Notes under the pieces: generated by a model
The model's input: only the letters and a program-made list of their open reading frames with translations
Databases searched by the model: none
Told to the model about the DNA's origin: nothing
Assembly (NCBI GenBank): GCA_030280995.1
Contig: JASXTE010000016.1
Location: forward strand, 17,468,501 to 17,532,500
DNA: 64,000 nucleotides
DNA from: Hemileia vastatrix
Taxonomy: Eukaryota; Basidiomycota; Pucciniomycetes; Pucciniales; Zaghouaniaceae
Direction: 5' to 3'
In this document: positions 44,683 through 56,815 of the stretch, piece by piece
Layout of the letters: the number at the start of each line of letters is the position of its first letter
Position numbering within the stretch: the first letter of the stretch is position 1
Made by a program: the position numbers and the translations under genes

Positions 44683-45016
44683 GTTTTCACTTATTGGTTG
44701 GTAAATTGAATAGATATTAATTTCAGAGATTAAGTTTATAACAAAATTTTACTCTTAAATATTAATTATTTTTAATAACATATTGTCACATGATTAAAAT
44801 TGAAGTTGTTTTTGAAATTCTTACTAAAAAAAATTTAATGAATAATATTAATTCATATAATATTCTTTCTTAAAATATTTCTTACAATAACTTTGGACTT
44901 TTCTATATTTTAATAGCTAACTAAAATATTTGAACATGTAAAATCAATATTGATTTGGTCTAAATGAGGAGTGTCTTACTTTAAATTGAAAAAACCACAA
45001 ATTTATTCTAAATATT
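44683..45016. other. A+T-rich spacer without recognisable feature
   Basis: Nothing coding or repetitive seen between two Harbinger copies. Confidence 0.5.
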
Positions 45017-45333
45017 AGGGGGCATCAGCTCTGGCAAATCTGCATGTAAGAATCTGCAATTAATTCTGACCAAATACACACTTATCCAAGTGAAAATTTT
45101 GGAAACACACTTGCCCCATCACTGGTTGAATTCAAAAGTGAAATTATTCACTTATTTTACTCAAATCCACACTTTCTTAACCAAAAGTGTTGATTTCACC
45201 ATAAATTCGCATTTCACTTATTTTTAAAATTCATCAAATTCATACACAGCACTCCACAGTATAACAATTTATAACTCAACAAATTGTACATCATTTACAT
45301 TTTTATACCATATATGATTCATGCCTTCCTCAC

Positions 45334-46143
45334 TGTCAGCCAGGTTACTAGACTTATCAAGTAAAATAATTAATGATCTTACTGAGATGAAGCCATGCCT
45401 TTTTTTTTAATTGTTATTAATAATTAATAATCTATTATTTACTTATGTATTACTTAAAATTAACTAGCTAAGTACAATAAGTAAATTTAGTAATTAATAA
45501 AAATTAATAAATATCCCATATATTTTTACTCCCTAACACTGTGCTCAATAATAAAGTTGGAAAGGGAATAAAAATATTATTAAAATATTAAAAATCTAAA
45601 AAATTCAAATTTCTTTATTAAGAAATTTAAAATTCAGTCAAAATAACATTTTAAATCAAATGTTCTATACTAAGTGTGACAATCTAAGGGAACTCAAGAT
45701 TTATATTAAATAAATATGATACCTTTTATTGATGCATCACTTTAGTATATCTTTTTAATATTCACATACTCTCTTTTCACTAAGTTTTTTCTCCCACACT
45801 CTCTTATTGGATTTTGTTAACTCTGTTTGTAATCTCTCACCTTTTGCCTATAAAAGGCCCTCTCCTTTTGTACTTTTGAAACTCATTCTTTTTTACTTAC
45901 CATTTATTATAATATATCTATTAGATACAATACTAATTACTATTTTTTATACGTTTAGTATTTACATTACCGTAATTCTAAAATATAATTCATAATAATA
46001 TTTCAAACCCCTACCTCTTATATATTGAGTAAATTAATCAAAAGAAATAAAACTATGTACCTTGACTTTAAAAGTCCAATATTCCACTTAAACGCCCCGT
46101 TGGACCTCCAATTGAACCTTCTAGACCAAAAGACCCATCAACA
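45334..46143 (+). repeat. 5' LTR of chromovirus copy 3
   Basis: 810 bp, TGTCAGCC ... ATCAACA. A TATA box and a pyrimidine-rich start region lie centrally. It matches 53227-54033 with scattered substitutions. Confidence 0.93.
45849..45856 (+). promoter_or_regulatory. TATA box of the 5' LTR (copy 3)
   Basis: TATAAAAG in TTTTGCCTATAAAAGGCCC. In the 3' LTR the same site reads TATGAAAG (near 53739), so only the 5' LTR keeps an intact box. Confidence 0.65.
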
Positions 46144-46145
46144 GT

Positions 46146-46163
46146 TGGGACCCTTTCCAAATT
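46146..46163 (+). other. Possible primer binding site of chromovirus copy 3
   Basis: TTGGGACCCTTTCC begins two bases after the LTR and contains TGG, as tRNA-primed elements do. The tRNA match is not verified. Confidence 0.4.
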
Positions 46164-46489
46164 GTCAACGGCGCATTGATAACTTGAAGCCGGAGACCAA
46201 GGGACTGTCGATATCAAGGTACCTATAGGGACAAGTGGACGACAAAAAGCACAAACGTCATCAGTCACATGACTTATTTTTTGCTGCAAACTGGAATCAA
46301 ACTGAGCTCCAAAATTTAAGCTTATATATTGACAATAGTCATATATAATTGTGGTAATTATATTGATTACTATTTGTGGGTCACATTGCACTTTTCATAG
46401 TTTACGTATCTATTTTTACTCAGCACTGTGTAAGTGGAATTAATTTGCTCATTTTACAGGGGGAGTTGTCTGGTAAATCAGAAATTTTA

Positions 46490-47055
46490 TTTTCCTAGTT
46501 GACAAAGATAGAACTATTTTGCTCTTAGTCCTAGAAGTGATAAAAATTAAATTAATTAAACTATTTTTTAATTGTTTCAGTTGACTTTTGTCCTGATAAT
46601 TAGAATTTTATATTATTGTTTTAGTTGACAAATTGTCCTGGAAGTAAATTAATAGTATTAGAAATTAATTAAATTAATTATATCAAATTATTACTGTTGA
46701 CATTAAGTCCTGGTAATAAAATTATTTCATTTGACACTAAGTCCTGGTAATTAAAATTATTTCAGTTGACAATAAGTCCTGGTAATTAAAATTATTTCAG
46801 TTGACAATAAGTCCTGGTAATTAAAACTATTTCAGTTGAAAATAAGTCCTGGTAATTGAATTATTTTCAGTTTACATTAAGTCCTGGTATTTAAATTCCT
46901 TCAGTTGATTTTAATCCTGATAATTATCAAAATTTAAATTTTTAATTAAAAATTAATTTTATTACTTCAGTTGATTTCTTTTAATCCTGGTTATAAAATT
47001 ATTTTGAATTAATAAAATTGTGATGATTATTTCAGTTGATTTTTGTCCTGAAAAT
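46490..47055 (+). repeat. 35-bp minisatellite in the leader between LTR and gag
   Basis: Six good copies lie between about 46697 and 46910, each 34-36 bp, with core TTGACAATAAGTCCTGGTAA and ending TTATTTCAG. Looser copies extend to 46490 and 47055 (TTGACAAATTGTCCTGG, TTGATTTTTGTCCTG). The array lies upstream of the gag start at 47160. Copy 1's leader is outside the window, so its generality is untested here. Confidence 0.85.
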
Positions 47056-47159
47056 TTTTATATTTTAAATTTTTTTTTCTTATTTTTCTTTTAATAAAGC
47101 AAAAATAAAACTAATATATCTTAATATTTTCTTCCCTCAGTTCAGGTTAAAATTACAAT

Positions 47160-49450
47160 ATGACTGATCAAGGCTCTTCTTCTGGCCATGATGAGGAATT
47201 GGATTTAATTGATTATGATGAAGCTACTTCTGTAAGTTCTCCCTTGACTACAGAATTGGCTTAAATTAATCAATTATTGGACCAATCAGGATGTGGAAAT
47301 GGAGGAAGTGGAAATACTAGTGGAGACAAATGCTCAGTAACAAAAGCCTTCCATCAACCCCCCAGAAGGACTTCCAAAAGGCTTCAAAATAAAAAAGATG
47401 CCTTTACCTCAGCAAGTAAAGAATCTCTCCACCCACATAAAGGAACTGAAGACAGAGAACTTAAGACTGAGAGCAAGAACAGACTCACTAGATGAGAAGG
47501 TAAGAAAAATATATGCCTTTCTACAAGAGAAGAGGAGACCTCCTCCCCCCAGGGATCTTCCACATTTGGCTCCCCAGCAGCCAGAAAAGGTGGAAGTATC
47601 AAAGTGGTAGCGGGATTGGTTAAACACCAAGTGGGATTATCTGTCTCAACATCAGCAGCCTCAAATGCCTCAGGCAGGTCCATCAAGACCCAGTCAGTTC
47701 AACCTCACACCTCCTCACCCTTATCAAGGAGGCAGTAAAAGAAAAAACAATATTCAGATCTTTCCCAAGCCTTGGTAATCCCCTCTATTGAATCTCAAGT
47801 ACCATTTCTTGTTGCGGATTCAGTTCCTTCAGGTAATTCTGGAAGAGGAGATGAAACTGTGAGACCAGTAGAGGCTGATAAGAGTAGACAAATCACTCAA
47901 TATTTAAGTGTATCTAATCCTTTAGTTTTAATTGCTACTTCAATGATAAATCTTGATATGGCTATTATTGATGAAACACTTGATCCTGAGTTTTATGAGA
48001 ATCTGGAAAGTTACTCTGTTGCTTTATTGAGAAACACTCCAGATGTAGCAAAAATTAATGATGAATATTTGAGAGATATAATTGCTAAACAAAATCATAT
48101 AATGAAAACATGCATTTGACTCAGAAATATAATATTTTGTTAACTGAACAGGGTTATCAAGCATTGAGGAGTGAGTTACAGAGAGTTTCTAATGATTTGT
48201 TTCATTAAAAAGTAACTCATGAAAAGAAATTTGATTTATGGCAAAATATCAAGAATGATTTGTCTAAATTAAGAGATACTGTATCCATCTGTTGCCAGGA
48301 GCTAGAAGGACACAAGATGAACTTAGAAAGATTGAGTAACTTTTATTCATCTTTACAAAATAAGAATCAATTATCTTTTGCAACCATCAATGAGAATTTA
48401 TCTAGTATTTCAAGAGTAAAAACAAGGTTAACAACCATTGAGGAGAAATTGAATTCATTGTTAAATAATCAAACGTTTTCTGAAATTTCTTTGAAAAAAA
48501 CTTGTTGAGCAGGATACCCCAATTTTACCTGTTCCTAGTTCATCCAAAGAAAAATTAGTTCAAGAAATACCTGTTGATATCACTGAGTTTCCATTAAAAA
48601 TGGATGATGTACCTGGATCATCCACAGAAGGATTAAAAAATGAAATTACTGCGCAATTGGAGAATTTACAGCTCCTTCTCACTCAGAAAAAAGCTTGTAA
48701 TAAGGAGACTACTTCAAATCAAAAGAATTGGTCAAAACTTGACCAGTATCCAACATTTGATGGTGATTCTTCTTCTGATTGGCAGCAATTCATTTTCAGA
48801 GTTGATAATCTAAAAAATTTTCACAAACACCCAGATGAGTAAATTGTGTCTAAGTTAATTTCTTTATTTACCAATTTAGCCCTAATGTGGTATGAATTTG
48901 TTCTCTTGGATAGGAATGACTACTCATGGGAAGATTGGAAGAAATTGATTAAAGCACAATTTGGTGGCTCCAAGTTTAGGATGGCTCAACAAAGGCAGTA
49001 TGAGGAAACTAGATATACCTATTCTGAAAATAAACCTATTGAGTTCTTAATGAAACTTGTTAGAAATCTTGAGGGCAATGGACCCAAATATGGAGTATGA
49101 GTTATGGAAGGACAGGATCCTTTATAAATTACCAATGTCTTTGAGAGACTTGATAGTGGCTAGGACTGAGTTCTCCAGAGAACCTTCTTCTTTCATTAAT
49201 ACTTGTAATGAAATCTTTCTAAATAACAAGTATGATTCCAGAAGATTCATTCTTAGAACCCCTTTGGAGAAACCCTCCACTTACCAACAGAAACCTCTTG
49301 AAATGGTTGGTAATCCTTCTGCCCCTGTTGCACCTAAAAAGTATGCAACAAACACTTGCTTCAAGTGCAAAAAGCCTTGGAAGAAAGGACATGTTTGTGA
49401 CAAGAAGATAAATCTTGTTGAACAAACTGAGGAGCATGCTGATGACACAA
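47160..49450 (+). pseudogene. gag: Gag region of chromovirus copy 3, multiple frameshifts
   Basis: It starts MTDQGSSSGHDEELDLIDYD at 47160 after a CCCTCAG context. It stops at about 47264, continues as a Ser/Lys-rich part, then shifts frame near 47400-47490 into a coiled-coil-like segment (HIKELKTENLRLRARTDSL, EKVRKIYAF) and a Pro/Gln-rich linker. Further shifts lie near 47765, 48120-48260, 48510-48600 and 49080. The capsid part (KLDQYPTFDGDSSSDWQQFI) and zinc knuckle (CFKCKKPWKKGHVC) match copy 1, here with the GH retained. This copy shows the Gag N-terminus missing from copy 1. Confidence 0.88.
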
Positions 49451-52400
49451 TAGCACTGGATGATACTTCAAGCGATTGTGCCAGCTATATTTCATATGAA
49501 TCTCAGCAAGAAATCTTGATGCTGGAAGAAGATATTCATTATTTAAATACTATTGATATTGATAATAATGATTTATCTACAAATGAGGATGCTGAGATCA
49601 TAAATAACATTGAGGATAGCTCAATTTTTATTGTCCCTCTCATGGCATCAGTCTTGATCAATGGAACCAGCATTGAAGTTGTTCTGGATTCTCGAGCTGG
49701 AGGAAGTGTAGTATCTGAAAAAGCACTTGCTTCAGTGGATCAAGACTATAAATCAAAACTTATGCCTATCATTTCTGAAAATTGGAGAGGTTATGGCTCT
49801 GTTTTGTCCCCCATTGGTAAATAGAAAGACACAGTGTTTTTTAAATATAACTATGGTTTTGTAAGAGCTATTTGTGATTTTTTTGTCATGAAAAATGATA
49901 ACTTAAGCAGCTGTGTTATTATAGGAAATGATATTTTAGCCAAGTATGGCATAAAATTGGATCCTTCAAACCAATGTTTCACAATGGGGATGAATGGGAA
50001 GAGAAAATTGAAGATTTCCTCCCCAAAAAAATTATTAAAACCAGAATTGAACACATGTAATTCTATGGTTCAATATAAAAGAAGATCTACAAAAGAAATG
50101 CATGCCCTTATGTCTGAAATTGACAATTCTTCTTTTGCAAAACCACTTTCTGGTGAGGATAAAGATTCCATCATTAAATTGATAAATTTTTTTCCTATGG
50201 CCTTTGCTCATGGGTCACATGAACTAGGATTAGTTAAAGAAGAAATGAAACTTTCATTCTCTTGTCTATTAACTGACATATCACCTAGTTTAAAGAAGAA
50301 GCCTTATCCTGCTTCTCCCACAAAGAGAAAAGATATTGAAGACAATATCTCTACCCTTTTAAAAATGAATATTATTGAAAAGGTAGTTGAAACACCTAAA
50401 TATTGTGTTATCTCACCTGTCATAATTTCTTATGAGAAATATAAAGCCAGGTTATGTGGTGATTATAGAGCATTAAATACTTATACTGTTGATGATATCT
50501 ATCCTTCACCTAGAATTAGCTCTATACATGCTACCTTAAAAGGTGCTAAATATATCACATGTCTGGATGGTAATAAGGGATATCACCAGGTACCTGTTAT
50601 GAAGAATTCCCAGAATTTTCTGTTGATTGCTACTCATATGGGTATTTATAGGTACATTAGAATGCCATTTGGCCCTAAAAATGCCCCTTCTGTCTTCCAA
50701 AAAGTTATGGATAACACATTCTATTAAGAGATAATTGAAGGATGGCTGATGGTTTATATTGATGATATCATTATATTCTCAAAAACTTTTGACAACCATC
50801 TTAACCACCTGTGTAAAGTGTTCCACAAAATGGATGAAATAAAAATGACACTTGCCTTGAAGAAATGTAAATTTGGTTTTCATTCTTTAAAAGTACTTGG
50901 TCATGTTTTTTCAGGGTTAAAGATATGTGTTGAACAAAACAAAGTGGCAGCCATACAACAGGTGAAGGCTCCTACCACAGTTAGAGAGCTCCAGAGGTTT
51001 TTGAGAATGTGTGGATACGATAGAAAGTATATTAGAAATCATTAAGTCATAAATTTACCCCTTACCCAATTGAATAGAAAGGATGTTGCTTTTGTCTGGA
51101 ATAGTGAAAGACAGAGAGCTTTTGACACTATGAAACACTGTTTGATGTCAGAATCAATTCTTGCTTTACCTGACTTTAATCAACCATTTGTTTTGTACAC
51201 TGATGCCAGTTTTATTGGTCTTGGTGCTGCCCTCCATCAAAAACAAGTGATGAATGATAAAGTATCAGAAGTAGTAATTTGTTATATTTCAAAAACCTTG
51301 AGAAATATTGAATTGAAATATGGTGCAACTCAGCTTGAATGTTTAGCTGTAGTGTGGGCTTTAGAAAAGCTACATTATTACCTAGATGACCAGAAATTTG
51401 AACTTTTCACTGACTGCAGTGCAGTTAAATCCCTTTTAAACTTGAAAACACCTAACAGACATATGTTCAGATGGCTGTTAGCTGTTCAGGAATACAGAGG
51501 GAGAATGACAATTATTCATAGGGCTGGTATTTTTCACTCAAATGTGGATATGTTTTCAAGGTTACCTTTACCAAATGATAACTCTAATCCTGCTTATGAT
51601 CCTGAGGATGAAATTATTCATATTCATGGGATATATGTGGTTTATATGGAGGAAGAGCTATTACAGCTTATTCTGGATTCATATGATAAGGACACTGACT
51701 TAAAAAAGTTATGCACCATATTAAATGATCCAAAGAATGCTTCAATGCAAGCATTAATTAAAACCCTTCCACCAAAGTACCAAAAGGCTTTAGAAAAAGG
51801 TAAATTTTCAATTGATGAAGGATATCTATATTATAGAAGAAAGTTGAGAAATGTCATTTTTATTCCTCTTTCTATGAAAGAAATCATCTTGAAAATTTTT
51901 CATGATGACATATTAGCTGGACATTTTGATCTTGAAAAAACAATGATCAGAATTAAAAACACTTCTTGGTGGGTTAATATGTCCAAAGACACCAAATTAT
52001 ATGTTGAATCTAGTGATTCTTGCCAAAAATCAAAAAGATTGACTGGTAAGAGAGCTGCATTAATGAAAAATATTGAACCTCCTGATGCACCATGGCAGAT
52101 AATAAACATGGATTTTGTTACAGGATTACCCATTGCTGGAAAAGACAGTTATAACTCTTGTTGGGTTATTGTGGACAGATTCACAAAAATGTGTAAATTT
52201 ATCCCTACTCATAAGGATGTTTCCACTAAAGAATTAGCTTTCTTATGGTGGTCTCATATGTTTAATACTGCTGGTTTTCCTAAAGCCATAATCTCTGACA
52301 GAGACCCTAAATTTACTTCTCAATTTTGGATGTCTCTGATGGATGTTTGTGGTTGTGATCTGAAACTTTCTACTGCACCTCACCCTCAGACTGATGGACT

Positions 52401-52788
52401 AGCTGAGAGAATTATTCAGACTTTAGAGGACATGATAAGAAGGTATTGTGACATTGGCCTTGAGTATAAAGACAATGACAGATTCACTCATGATTGGGTT
52501 ACCTTACTTCCTGGGTTGGAATTTGCTTATAATAGCACTGTTCATTCTGTTACTCAAAGAAAGCCTTTTGAGCTCTGGCTTGGATATGCTCCAAATACTC
52601 CTGCCCAAATTCTCAATAATAAAATACCTAAATTGGATTTACATCCTGGTGTAAAATCTTTTCTTCAAATGCAACAACTTTTCAGAAGTCATGCTCAAGA
52701 ATGTATTGAAAAATCCTTTGAATATGAGAAGAAGAGATGGGAAATTCCCATAAATAATACACTTTTAAAAAGGGTGATGAAGTTTTGA
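49451..52788 (+). pseudogene. pol: Pol of chromovirus copy 3: PR, RT, RNase H, integrase, three stops
   Basis: One frame, continuing from the Gag zinc knuckle, carries PR, RT, RNase H and integrase. The PR motif reads VVLDSRAGGSVVS, where the essential Gly of DSG is Arg. The RT has MVYIDDIIIFSK near 50746 and RNase H has FVLYTDASF. The integrase has LAGHFDLEKT with the His intact, but YVESSDSCQK has lost the first Cys of the zinc site. The core has MDFVTGLP, SDRDPKF and LAERIIQT, with the catalytic Glu kept. Stops occur at 49822-49824 (also present in copy 1), 50725-50727 (CAA to TAA relative to copy 1) and 51043-51045. A frameshift near 52745 separates the integrase C-terminus. It is nonfunctional. 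Confidence 0.93.
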
Positions 52789-53194
52789 TTTCTAAAGTCC
52801 ACTTCAACTTACAAGGTAATAAAAAATTGAAATACCCATTTGTTGGTCCATTTGTTGTCAGAAGAATGATTGCAGATAATGTAGTTGAAGTTATTTTGTA
52901 TTCTTCATATGACAGAAAACATCCTGTTTGTCCAATATCTCTTTTGAAACCTTACACATCCAATAGTGATTTATTTCAAAAAAGAGGGGAAGACCAAAGA
53001 AAACCCCTAATGAAATCACTGAGACAGCAGAAATTGATAAGATTCTTAATGAAAGAATAGTCACTGCTGAAAAAGGTACAGAATATATATTGAGATTCAA
53101 GAATAAATCATCTGAATGTGATTCTTGGATACCTGGGAAGGAGATATCTAATCTTCCTACTCTACTAAAGAAGTATAAAAAGAAAAAATCATAG
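52785..53194 (+). pseudogene. Integrase C-terminus and chromodomain of chromovirus copy 3
   Basis: After the frameshift, VHFNLQGNKKLKYPFVGPFV (SH3-like end of the integrase) reads on. After one more shift near 52985, RPKKTPNEITETAEIDKILN leads into a chromodomain (EYILRFKNKSSE.DSWIPGKE, LPTLLKKYKKKKS, stop near 53192). It is the same domain as at 4652-4850. Confidence 0.75.
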
Positions 53195-53214
53195 CCTTTT
53201 TTAATGTTTTTTTT

Positions 53215-53226
53215 AGAGTGAGGGAG
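53215..53226 (+). other. Polypurine tract of chromovirus copy 3
   Basis: AGAGTGAGGGAG directly before the 3' LTR, identical to 4877-4888. Confidence 0.85.
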
Positions 53227-54033
53227 TGTCAGCCAGGCTACTAGACTTATCCAGTAAAATAATTAATTATCTTACTGAGATGAAGCCACGCCTTTTTTTT
53301 TAATTCTTATTAATAATTAATAATTTATTATTTACTTATGTATTACTTACAATTAACTAGCTAAGTACAATAAGTAAATTTAGTAATTAATAAAAATTAA
53401 TAAATTTCCTGTATGTTTTTACTCCCTAACACCATGCTCAATAATAAAGTGAAAAGGGAATACAAATATTATTAAAATCGTAAAAATCTAAAAAATTCAA
53501 ATTTCTTTATTAAGAAATTTAAAATTCAGTTAAAATAACATTTTAAATCAAATGTTCTATACTAAGTGTGACAATCTAAGGGAGCTCAAGATTTATATCA
53601 AATAAATATGATACCTTTTATTGCACATCATTTTAGTATATCTTTTTTATATTCACATACTCTCTTTTAACTTAGTTTTTTCTCTCACACTCTCTTATTG
53701 GATGTTGTTAACTCTGTGTGTTATCTCTCACATTTTGCCTATGAAAGGCCCTCTCTTTTTGTACTTTTGAAACTCATTCTTTTTTACTTACCATTTTTAT
53801 AATATATCTATTAGATACAATACTTATTACTATTTTTTATAAGTTTAGTATTTACATAACCGTAATTCTAAAATGTAAATCATAATAATATTTTAAACCC
53901 CTACCTCTTATATATTGAATAAATTAATCAAAAGAAATAAAACTACGTACCTTGACTTTAAAAGTCCAATATTCCACTTAAACGCCCCTTTGGACCTCCA
54001 ATTGAACCTTCTAGACCAAAAGACCTGTCGACA
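53227..54033 (+). repeat. 3' LTR of chromovirus copy 3
   Basis: 807 bp, TGTCAGCC ... CTGTCGACA, paired with 45334-46143. The TATA position is mutated. Confidence 0.93.
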
Positions 54034-54660
54034 CTCACTCTCAAATCATGATAAACTATATCAAGAAATTAATTTCATAGCTCTTTATCTCCTTTTGTAT
54101 TCTGATTCTGATTTTGATATTGAAGGTTTTGGTTTTTTATAAAAGATGTCCAGGAAAAATTTTCTTCTTCATAGGAATCCTCAAGTACTTCATATCCCCA
54201 AGTAAACCATCAAGACACTTCTTAATCTATCTTTTCCTAGTTTTATACAGATATTGAGGACTTTTCACGAATTTTTCCTTAAAATTTTTGAGATTATTTA
54301 GGATCACTCTGATTTTTACAAAAATTTGAAAAAAGAGCAACATGATCATTCAATTAAATGGGCCATCACACTATTTCATTCGGGCTTTAATGGTAATGGA
54401 GCTTCCTTTATAAAATTTTAAAATGTCTTTGATGTAGGTTATGTTTCAAATAATAGCCATACCAATTGAAAGATCATTCCTATATTTTTCATATGTTCCC
54501 AATTTCTTTCTTAGTCAAGCAAAAAAGAGCCACTTGAATAATCTCAGGTTATTCAAGTAAAGGGGTTCATTGGATGTGTTGGTTTTGTTGATGGTACAAC
54601 TATTCTACTGATTTAGAGCCCTGACCAAGGTAGAAAAAATCACTTTGACCAAAATTAGAT
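54034..54660 (+). pseudogene. Harbinger transposase pseudogene downstream of the chromovirus
   Basis: Continuing from ATGCCTTCCT at 45321, the sequence matches the intact transposase through SNHDKLYQ, a Ser/Asp run, the RNPQVLHIPK and NGNGA regions, and up to GFVDGTTI (GGTTTTGTTGATGGTACAAC at 54581). There are many stops and frameshifts and it is cut off soon after the first catalytic Asp. Confidence 0.85.
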
Positions 54661-55984
54661 TTGCATTTTTTTTCTTTTTAAAAACTTCCATCGCTTATGT
54701 TTAAAAGATATGTTTTATGTAAAAAATAATTTTCATTAATTGCTCATGTTTTTTTAAAAAAATGTAATTAGGTACAATAAAAATCTGGTACATTGTTGAA
54801 TTCATGTTTGTAATCTAAAATGCATCTGTTTAAGCATGTAAATTTCTATATGTATAATGTAAAATTTCTATTCCTTTCAAATTTATAAGTCTAAATTTAA
54901 AAAAATTCCTTTTTTCCCAACTTTTTTTCTTAAAATCTCAATGTAAAAAAAATAGAAATACCTTCCTCTGCATTTTATTCTAGTAGGGGGTCCAGATTTC
55001 CAATATTCAATTAAAATTTATAAATCAACAATAAACAAATCATTCAGAGTAAAACACAAAGATAAGGTAATTAAATTCAAGAAAACATGTCACAAATTAA
55101 TGTAGAGATGATACCACAGCAGCACAGATTGATGGTCTATGACCTTAAGTAAGTGAAGTGGGTAAATGACTGCTAAATTATGACAATAAAAGAGAAAAAT
55201 TACAGCCTTTATTTAACCCCCTTCTATGCATGTAAAATTTATAAAAATAGAATGCTCTTTTATTTTAACAGTATCCCACAATGATAAACACAAATAAATA
55301 CAAGCCAAATAGATATTAAATGGTTATCAAAATAAATCCATAGACTCCCCAAGAGTGAAAATGAATTCAGTACACTCAATATTCTCTTCAGAGTTGTAAA
55401 GTTACTGTTACTTAAATTCAAATTATCATGATATAAGCATTTCAGAAGCTTTATTTAATAAGTATTTAATATCAAAGTGAAAAAAGGACTCAAAATTAAA
55501 AGTCAATATGTCAGAAACCACTAACCAAATTCAAATATGTTAGTGGGAAATTATGGGAGAGCTTTAGGAGATTCTCCAGTTAGAAGGACATGAGATACAA
55601 ATAGACCTAACCCTAATTCTAACTTTATCTTTTAAAATTGCACAAAAATTTGAAAAGTGATAGTGAAAATGACATCAACATAGATTTAAATGAGACTACC
55701 ATTTTCCAGTTAAAGTTCCTACCTATAGTTTAGTGTGAATTCTTAATAGGAATAAAGAGATTTCAAATATCCATAAAATGAAAAAGGATTTGACACTTAT
55801 TTTTATGGAAAGATAGGACAAAATAGATTGAGAAAGAGAAAAGTTGAAGTTTAGAGGAAATTGAATATGGAGAAAATGAAATTCTAAAATGTGCTATGAA
55901 TGTGTATCAATGACATGTAAATTTTTAAGAACTGAAACCACCTAATATGCTCCCAAAATTTCGAAAATTCCACACTGCTAAATG

Positions 55985-56190
55985 ATAGTAAAAAAATTCT
56001 TGCAAAATATGTATAAAAAAGCCTGAAAAATATGACAAAAATGCTTTTTAAATATTTCAAAAAAGGCCTTCAAACAATAGACAAAACTGCCTGTAAAATA
56101 TTTTAATAAAGGCCTGAAAACAATTGCAAAAAACCCCTGCAAAATATGCCAAAAATTCCTGAAAAATATGCCAATAAATGCCTAAAATTG
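55985..56190. repeat. Degenerate tandem repeat related to CAAAAATGCCTGAAAAATATG
   Basis: About seven imperfect copies alternate AAAATATGCCAAAAA with GCCTGAAAA. No ORF. Confidence 0.6.
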
Positions 56191-56762
56191 AATAAAATTT
56201 CTAATTAAGGCCAAAAAAGGACTTGAGGTATAGTGGAAACTGAAAAAGAGGGGAATTTCAGTTCTTTGAGATATAGGCAGAGTGATTTAATGAACAATTA
56301 TTTTATAGGAAAACATATGTGATTTGAAATTATAGAGGAGAAACAAATGAATTCAGATGAGGAGAGGGAGGTCAGTGTGTCACATGTGACAGGGATTTTG
56401 TGGCCAATGTGTTGTGAAAAAAAAAATCAGGAAAAAAGTGCTGATTTGATGTCATAAGTAACATTTTAGCAAAATTTAAGTGCTTATTTGTTTGAAATAT
56501 GCACTTGATTTAAGCGCAGATTTTACAGAAATGACACCCTCTATTTTATATTTTTTAGGCTGGCTTATTTGTGGGTGCACTGATTTTAGCATCACTTTTA
56601 AAATTTGAGGTTTCATGTTTCAAGATTTTTGAAAAAAACTATCACATGTGCTTCAATAAATACTCAAGTTAGCTTCATTAAGAATTAAATAGAAGTTTAC
56701 CCTTCTTGTTGCTTGTTTCATCGCTACCCCAATGTGCACCAAATTAGAAAAGAATTTAGGTT

Positions 56763-56815
56763 CAATATTGTAAGCTTGCTAGCAATTCCACCCACATATT
56801 TTGCTGTGACATAAA
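56763..56815 (+). mobile_element. Right end fragment of the TTGCTAGCAA transposon family
   Basis: AATATTGTAAGCTTGCTAGCAATTCCACCCACATATTTTGC resembles the right terminus at 23850-23887 (GGTTGTGGACTTGCTAGCAAGTCGTCCCCCATATTGC), preceded by similar subterminal text (TCATCGCTACCCCAAT / TTCATCACTAATTCAAT). Confidence 0.6.

Larger units (their letters stand above)
45334..54033 (+). mobile_element. Full-length Ty3/gypsy chromovirus copy 3 (8.7 kb)
   Basis: LTRs (45334-46143, 53227-54033), gag, pol with chromodomain and polypurine tract are present. It is flanked by the 5-bp duplication CTCAC (45329-45333 and 54034-54038). The target is the first codons of a Harbinger transposase pseudogene. The two LTRs differ at many positions, so the insertion is not recent. 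Gag is broken in several frames. Pol is nearly continuous, with three stops and one late frameshift. Confidence 0.95.
45017..56542 (+). mobile_element. Forward PIF/Harbinger-like element split by chromovirus copy 3
   Basis: The left end AGGGGGCATCAGCTCTGGCA with AATCTGC repeats, and the right end AAGCGCAGATTTTACAGAAA then TGACACCCTCT, are degenerate family TIRs. The transposase start ATGCCTTCCTCAC at 45321 is cut by the LTR element and resumes at 54034 with CTCACTCTCAAATCATGATA. Right of it lies the family interior (CAAATTCAAATATGTTAGTG, AAAGATAGGACAAAATAGA). Confidence 0.75.

Noticed and set aside
46697..46920. CRISPR-like regularly spaced repeats
   Set aside because: The units are contiguous (no unique spacers), degenerate, and lie in the leader of a eukaryotic retrotransposon.
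1..54033. Repeat-induced point mutation (RIP) as the cause of all stops
   Set aside because: Some stops fit C to T (for example CAA to TAA at 50725), but others do not (GAA to TAA at 1097) and indels are common. No consistent directional pattern can be shown by eye. A transition/dinucleotide count would be needed.
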